Shown here: in pieces, positions 60,587 through 64,000 of the stretch | How the letters are laid out: each line of letters opens with the position of its first letter | Numbering within the stretch: the stretch's first letter is position 1 | Assembly (NCBI GenBank): GCA_963743705.1 | Contig: CAVUQS010000014.1 | Location: 496,001-560,000, forward strand | Origin: PALSA-243 sp963743705 | GTDB lineage: Bacteria > Acidobacteriota > Terriglobia > Bryobacterales > Bryobacteraceae | DNA: 64,000 nucleotides | Direction of reading: 5' to 3' | Position numbers and translations under genes: made by a program | Notes under the pieces: model-generated | Seen by the model: only the letters and a program-made list of their open reading frames with translations | Told to the model about the DNA's origin: nothing | Database searches by the model: none

Positions 60587-61444
60587 ATGAAGCAGGCACT
60601 AGCAACAACTTTCTCGCGACGATCCGTGTTGGCAATGGCCGCGGGAGCGGCAGCCACGACTCGCGTTGGCCGTGCGGCGCAGAAGGGTACCGCCTACGGG
60701 CTGATTGGCGACCGTTTCCACAATTCCGACTACATACGGGTCGCCCTGAACCGCACCATCCAAAAGGATCTGGACGTCAATATCGATTTCTGCGACGAAA
60801 CCAAGAATCTTACGGCCGAAACTCTGAAGGGCTACAAATTGCTGATCATTCTTCGCGATGGGATGAGCTGGCCCGAGGGCTATCCCGATGAAGGGGCAAA
60901 CGCGGGGTGGGTAGCTGGCGGGAAGGTCAACCTGGCATCCGATCCCCCGGTACCGCCGTCTTCGGGGAAGGCGCAATTCTGGATGAAGCCGGAGCAAGGC
61001 AAAGCGGTGCGGCAGTTTGTCAGCAACGGCGGGTCGGCGTTGTTTATGCATAACGTGACGCACGTCGGACTTACCGACCCGGACTTTCGCGACGTACTCG
61101 GCGCAGCTTATGCGGGCCATCCGCCGATCCGGACTTTCAAGGTGAATGTGACGAATCACGATCATCCGATCACCAAGGGAGTTCGTGATTTCGTGGTTAC
61201 CGACGAACAGCACTACATGGACTACGACAAAGATCCCAAGTACGTGTTCATGGAGACGGTGAATGTCGACGGGCTGGATTACCGCGGGCGCGGCGCCAAA
61301 TCGCAGGGCGGCTGGGCATTTGATTATGGGAAGGGGCGCGTCTGTTATGTCTCCCCAGGACATTTGCTGTCAGTGCTGTGGAATCCCGAGTATGTGAAAT
61401 TGCAGCACAACGCCGTTCGGTGGCTGCTGCGGCAATCGGTATAG
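60587..61444 (+). CDS. ThuA-like protein with Tat signal
   Basis: 285-residue exported protein of the ThuA-like (trehalose utilisation, glutamine-amidotransferase-like) fold. The Tat signal is TFSRRSVLAMAAGAAATT. Family segments are YKLLIILRDGMSW, WMKPEQGKAVRQFVSNGGSA, FKVNVTNHDHPITKGVRDF, VTDEQHYMDYDKDPKYVF and GRVCYVSPGHLLSVLWNPEY. ThuA-like proteins occur in sugar-utilisation clusters, often with 3-keto-sugar enzymes. The start is ATG 60587; the open frame upstream overlaps iclR and is not used. It follows the IclR gene and may be its target. Confidence 0.85.
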   Translation: MKQALATTFSRRSVLAMAAGAAATTRVGRAAQKGTAYGLIGDRFHNSDYIRVALNRTIQKDLDVNIDFCDETKNLTAETLKGYKLLIILRDGMSWPEGYPDEGANAGWVAGGKVNLASDPPVPPSSGKAQFWMKPEQGKAVRQFVSNGGSALFMHNVTHVGLTDPDFRDVLGAAYAGHPPIRTFKVNVTNHDHPITKGVRDFVVTDEQHYMDYDKDPKYVFMETVNVDGLDYRGRGAKSQGGWAFDYGKGRVCYVSPGHLLSVLWNPEYVKLQHNAVRWLLRQSV

Positions 61445-61483
61445 CGACGCGTTCTCCGCGGGCATGGTAAGCGGCAGTTTTGT

Positions 61484-62326
61484 TTATTGGTGATGACCGC
61501 GGCCATTGAAGTCAAAGTGTAGAATGATTTCGCTGGGCACCGCTTGTTCATCCAATTGAGCCGGCGAAAAAGTCCAATGGCTCGCTGCATAGCCAGCCAA
61601 CGTCGCCAGTTCTTCGTCTCGGGGAGATAGGAGTTCCACTCGCGTGACGCGCCCCGAAGCATCTACACTCGCCTTCAAATCCATCTTTTGCCCCTGAGCC
61701 AAAATGGGGATGGCTCCGGGCGGCAACACAAATCGAATCTCATGGATCGGCTTCGGGGGTACAAAGTCTTTGCCCCCGGTCACGGCGGATCCTTTGCGGA
61801 TTCCAGCCAGCTTGTGAATGATCCGGTGGATACCTTTTGGGTTGGGCACCTCATAGGTAGCGGTCGCGCTGCTTCCGACCGCTTCGGTAAAGGCGGGGCT
61901 GTCGCCTAATTTGGGCGCCGAGGTGTCATTGGCGGGGGGCAGCGGAAGCGTTTCGATCTCGTGCCTCGCCAAATTCGAAACCGGTGGCGGCGGGGGCGTG
62001 AACAGCTTTACGCTATGCGCCGGCCTGTCAGCCGCGCGATGAGCGTTGCCAGTTCCGTTCTGTACAGGCGCTGGAGGCTTGGGCGGCGGCTCGGCAGCCG
62101 GCGGATTGAAAGGAGAAGGCCGCACAGGCACTTCCATAGACGAATCCGCCGGCCGGGACGGTTGGGGGACGCTACTTGCGATTCCACTGGCCTGGGGCGA
62201 ATTCAAGGCGTACGAAGTTTTCGATCGCCGGGCGCCTGCGTGTGGCATCGACTGACGTATACAGATTGCCGCAAGCAGCGACACCCCGACAGCCAGCGAT
62301 AGGTACAAAAAAATCTTCCGATCCAT
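61484..62326 (-). CDS. TonB C-terminal domain (energy-transducer-like) protein
   Basis: 280-residue protein from ATG 62326. One N-terminal membrane helix (IFLYLSLAVGVSLLAAICI), a proline-rich periplasmic stretch (PPAAEPPPKPPAPVQN, LFTPPPPPVSN), and a TonB-like C-terminal domain (MDLKASVDASGRVTRVELLS, YAASHWTFSPAQLDEQAVPS). The canonical TonB layout is helix, Pro-rich spacer, then C-domain. ExbB/ExbD genes are not adjacent. It could energise the Oar-type receptors in this window, but that is inferred from domain type only. Confidence 0.8.
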   Translation of the reverse strand: MDRKIFLYLSLAVGVSLLAAICIRQSMPHAGARRSKTSYALNSPQASGIASSVPQPSRPADSSMEVPVRPSPFNPPAAEPPPKPPAPVQNGTGNAHRAADRPAHSVKLFTPPPPPVSNLARHEIETLPLPPANDTSAPKLGDSPAFTEAVGSSATATYEVPNPKGIHRIIHKLAGIRKGSAVTGGKDFVPPKPIHEIRFVLPPGAIPILAQGQKMDLKASVDASGRVTRVELLSPRDEELATLAGYAASHWTFSPAQLDEQAVPSEIILHFDFNGRGHHQ

Positions 62327-62793
62327 CGGATTAGCCTGGTCAGATGAGCTAAGCAAGTCTGCCGCGCTACTAGGTTACTAGGCTGCAAGCCGAAATGAGC
62401 GTGAGGTTTCACACGTCCGACAATCTGGACGCTGGGCTCGGCTTCATCTGCTGGGAGCGGGCTGTGGCGCATCTCGCGCCGCAATTGCGCGCCAGGCAGC
62501 CCAATTCGCCGGCCCTCGAAAAGATCAATGCCGGCGAATTCCAGGCCCAGCGAAGCGGCTAGCCCAAGACATTGCGCGGCGAGCTCATCCGAGAGCTGCA
62601 CTTCGCGCAGGTCGGCAGGGGGCGCCGCATTGCCGGGCTGCGTAGCGGTAGTCGGTGGCGTCGGTACTAATGGCCGTCGCATAGAGGTCATCGCCGAATC
62701 GTCCATCAGGCGCTGAAAGACTGCATGGAATTCTTCGAGCGGATAGACCAGGTCCCTGATGCGGAGTTCGCCGCGAACTGAAGAGCTACTCAC
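62203..62793 (-). pseudogene. ATP-grasp (RimK-like) gene remnant with internal deletion
   Basis: A GTG at 62793 overlaps the VOC gene stop (GTGA). The first 30 residues (GELRIRDLVYPLEEFHAVFQ) resemble the N-terminal domain of acidobacterial RimK-like ATP-grasp proteins. Residues 63-95 (LSDELAAQCLGLAASLGLEF, AGIDLFE) resemble the C-terminal end just before the metal-binding Glu/Asn, so the ATP-binding middle is missing. After about residue 95 the sequence is unrelated, and the frame runs into the start of the TonB-C gene. It is best read as a decayed gene. Confidence 0.5.
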
Positions 62794-63761
62794 TGACCGG
62801 GGCGAGGCGCGGGCGCGGTGCTGCTGGGAGCGGGCTTGCCGTCGGTGGTATCAGGCTCCATCAACTCGATACGCGTGCCATCGGGATCGTACAGGTTGAT
62901 CTGCCGCTTGTGGTTTTGCCCGATCTGGATTTCCATGGGCTTGCCTTCAGGCGGCGTATAGAGTCCCTTGGCGGCGCGCCTCTTCAATTCCGCGAGCGCC
63001 CTTTCGGCGTCCGGCACCATGAGCGAGGCGTGGTTTTTCGTGCCGCGGGCATCCGGCGCGGGAAGCTTGTCGTAGAGCATGAGCTCCAGATAGTCGCCGC
63101 CCTCGGCGGGACGAATGTTGACCCAGCTCAGCATGCGCGGGGAAGCGCTGCCGCGCCAGAATTCGCGGAAGCCGAGAATATCGCCATAGAGGCGGATGGA
63201 CTTATCGAGATCGCCAACTAAGACGCCAACGTGCATGATGCGGTCGGAGATGCGCGTTGGCGGCATGAACTTGCCGGCTTCGCGCGCGGTCCAGCTATCG
63301 GGCTGGTATTCGACCATCTCGACGATGTGGCCGTCGGGATCTTTGACGTTGAAGTTCTTGTTGCCGGTTTGTCCCTTGCCCACCGAGCCCTGGTCCGACA
63401 CGATTTCGACGCCCTTGGATTTGAGGTAGGCGTACATGCGATCGGCACTATCGGTGTAGAGGGAGATGTGATTCAACTGGCCTTCGCCGCGATCGGCCTC
63501 GTTGAAGATTTCGAAATATTGATGGTCGTTGACCTTGATGAAGGCGATGCGGACGCCGGAGCCGTTCTTCGCGGGAAGAGTGAACGGTTCGGCGAAACCG
63601 AGGAAGTCTTCGTAAAATTGGCGCGTCTTGGCGAGATCTTTGATGTAGACAGCGATGTGGGCGACGCCGAGAACTTTCGGGCGCGAGACAGCGTCTTGAG
63701 CAGGCACGCATGGGGCAATGATCATGGTTAACGCCGCCACCGTGATCGTCCGCCGCATCAT
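62790..63761 (-). CDS. Exported protein with two VOC (glyoxalase/dioxygenase) domains
   Basis: 323 residues with a signal peptide (ITVAALTMIIAPCVPAQ) and two vicinal-oxygen-chelate domains: residues 30-150 (GVAHIAVYIKDLAKTRQFYE, NVKDPDGHIVEMVEYQPD) and 175-305 (IMHVGVLVGDLDKSIRLYGD, NLYDPDGTRIELMEPD). Metal-ligand His and Glu residues are present in each. A proline/serine tail follows. VOC proteins include lyases, dioxygenases and resistance proteins, and an exported double-VOC form is frequent in acidobacteria without a known substrate. The ATP-grasp remnant follows with a GTGA overlap. Confidence 0.85.
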   Translation of the reverse strand: MMRRTITVAALTMIIAPCVPAQDAVSRPKVLGVAHIAVYIKDLAKTRQFYEDFLGFAEPFTLPAKNGSGVRIAFIKVNDHQYFEIFNEADRGEGQLNHISLYTDSADRMYAYLKSKGVEIVSDQGSVGKGQTGNKNFNVKDPDGHIVEMVEYQPDSWTAREAGKFMPPTRISDRIMHVGVLVGDLDKSIRLYGDILGFREFWRGSASPRMLSWVNIRPAEGGDYLELMLYDKLPAPDARGTKNHASLMVPDAERALAELKRRAAKGLYTPPEGKPMEIQIGQNHKRQINLYDPDGTRIELMEPDTTDGKPAPSSTAPAPRPGQ

Positions 63762-63782
63762 TCGATACCGTTGGCCTCAATT

Positions 63783-64000
63783 CTATAACGCCGCTGCGGA
63801 ATTGCACTCCATGAGCCGCTTGGCCAGCGCTTCGGCCTGAGCACGAATTTCGGGGACGGCGATAGTTTCGAAGAGTTGACCGCGGCGCGGGGGGCCGAGG
63901 GTGAAGAGGAGATGACTGGCCAGGCCGGTTAGAGCTCCGTCGTCATCGGTGCGGAAGCCAATGCCGAGATCGTTGGCGTGGGCGAGGCCCTCGCGCAGGA
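63783..64000 (-). CDS. FAD/NAD(P)-binding protein (YdhS-like), C-terminal part
   Basis: The last 71 or so codons of a gene running off the right edge. The product ends FTLGPPRRGQLFETIAVPEI, then RAQAEALAKRLMECN. It matches the C-terminus of the large FAD/NAD(P)-binding YdhS-like family, which usually ends LYTLGP...G.LWE.TAVPEIR.QA. Function of the family is unclear, with a possible role in hydroxylation or redox metabolism. The stop is TAG at 63785-63783, 22 bases upstream of the VOC gene start. Only a fragment is visible, so the assignment is moderate. Confidence 0.6.
   Translation of the reverse strand, partial: LREGLAHANDLGIGFRTDDDGALTGLASHLLFTLGPPRRGQLFETIAVPEIRAQAEALAKRLMECNSAAAL

Overview
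The window looks like chromosomal DNA of a soil acidobacterium close to Candidatus Solibacter/Bryobacter. The grounds are about 60% GC, large Oar-like TonB-dependent receptors with an N-terminal carboxypeptidase-regulatory domain, PQQ dehydrogenases carrying a cytochrome c insert, DUF1080/FG-GAP proteins, BACON/Ig-like secreted proteins, caspase-fold and CHAT proteases, a bacillithiol gene (bshC), and a 'TGPxTPxGK' protein family common in that group. The assignment is inference from gene content; no rRNA is present.

Layout. 1-10.7 kb (minus strand): respiratory complex I as two transcription units, nuoA-C-D and nuoE-F-G-H-J-K-L (nuoL cut by the edge). nuoB and nuoI are absent from their usual places. 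A non-nuo segment (frameshifted pseudogene, REP-like hairpins, orphan AbrB-type antitoxin with a beheaded toxin) separates nuoD from nuoE. Nearly identical promoters (TTGACA-18-TATAGT plus 15 shared bases) precede nuoA and nuoE. 10.7-19.7 kb: thiS, a frameshifted caspase-TPR gene, a large secreted BACON/Ig-like protein with a tandem C-terminal duplication, and an Oar-like receptor. 19.8-21.9 kb: a compact three-gene operon of two related small membrane proteins and a DNase II-family nuclease. 22.0-25.4 kb: permuted ATP-grasp, alpha-E and transglutaminase genes. 25.5-29.7 kb: bshC and a GH63-like glucosidase. 29.8-36.6 kb: TPR-CHAT protein, overlapping tail to tail with a secreted IPT protein, then anti-sigma and ECF sigma genes, and a divergent secreted InlB-repeat protein.

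36.6-40.2 kb: terminator, hydrolase fossil, PhdYefM/PIN toxin-antitoxin pair with a perfect palindromic operator, tRNA-Leu(CAG), a secreted caspase, and initiator tRNA-fMet. 40.3-50 kb (minus): probable operon of a TPR/multi-TM protein, seven-haem cytochrome with TPRs, sugar-phosphate isomerase/epimerase-like protein, PQQ/cytochrome c dehydrogenase, and a DUF1080-FG-GAP gene broken by three frameshifts. 50-56.8 kb (minus): an Oar receptor preceded by a truncated Oar N-terminus, and a second PQQ/cytochrome c dehydrogenase. The promoters of both share a TTGCGCATTGC element just downstream of the predicted start site. 57-61.4 kb (plus): serine hydrolase, metal-dependent amidohydrolase, ABM-type protein, IclR regulator, ThuA-like Tat protein. 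61.5-64 kb (minus): TonB-C protein, ATP-grasp remnant, double VOC protein, and the end of a YdhS-like FAD/NAD(P)-binding protein.

Together this suggests an aerobic heterotroph that uses outer-membrane receptors and periplasmic quinohaemoproteins on sugars or alcohols. Three caspase-fold proteases lie within 30 kb. The least described unit is the DNase II plus paired-membrane-protein operon at 19.8-21.9 kb. Six single-base frame changes in three genes may be real decay or assembly error, and raw reads would be needed to decide.
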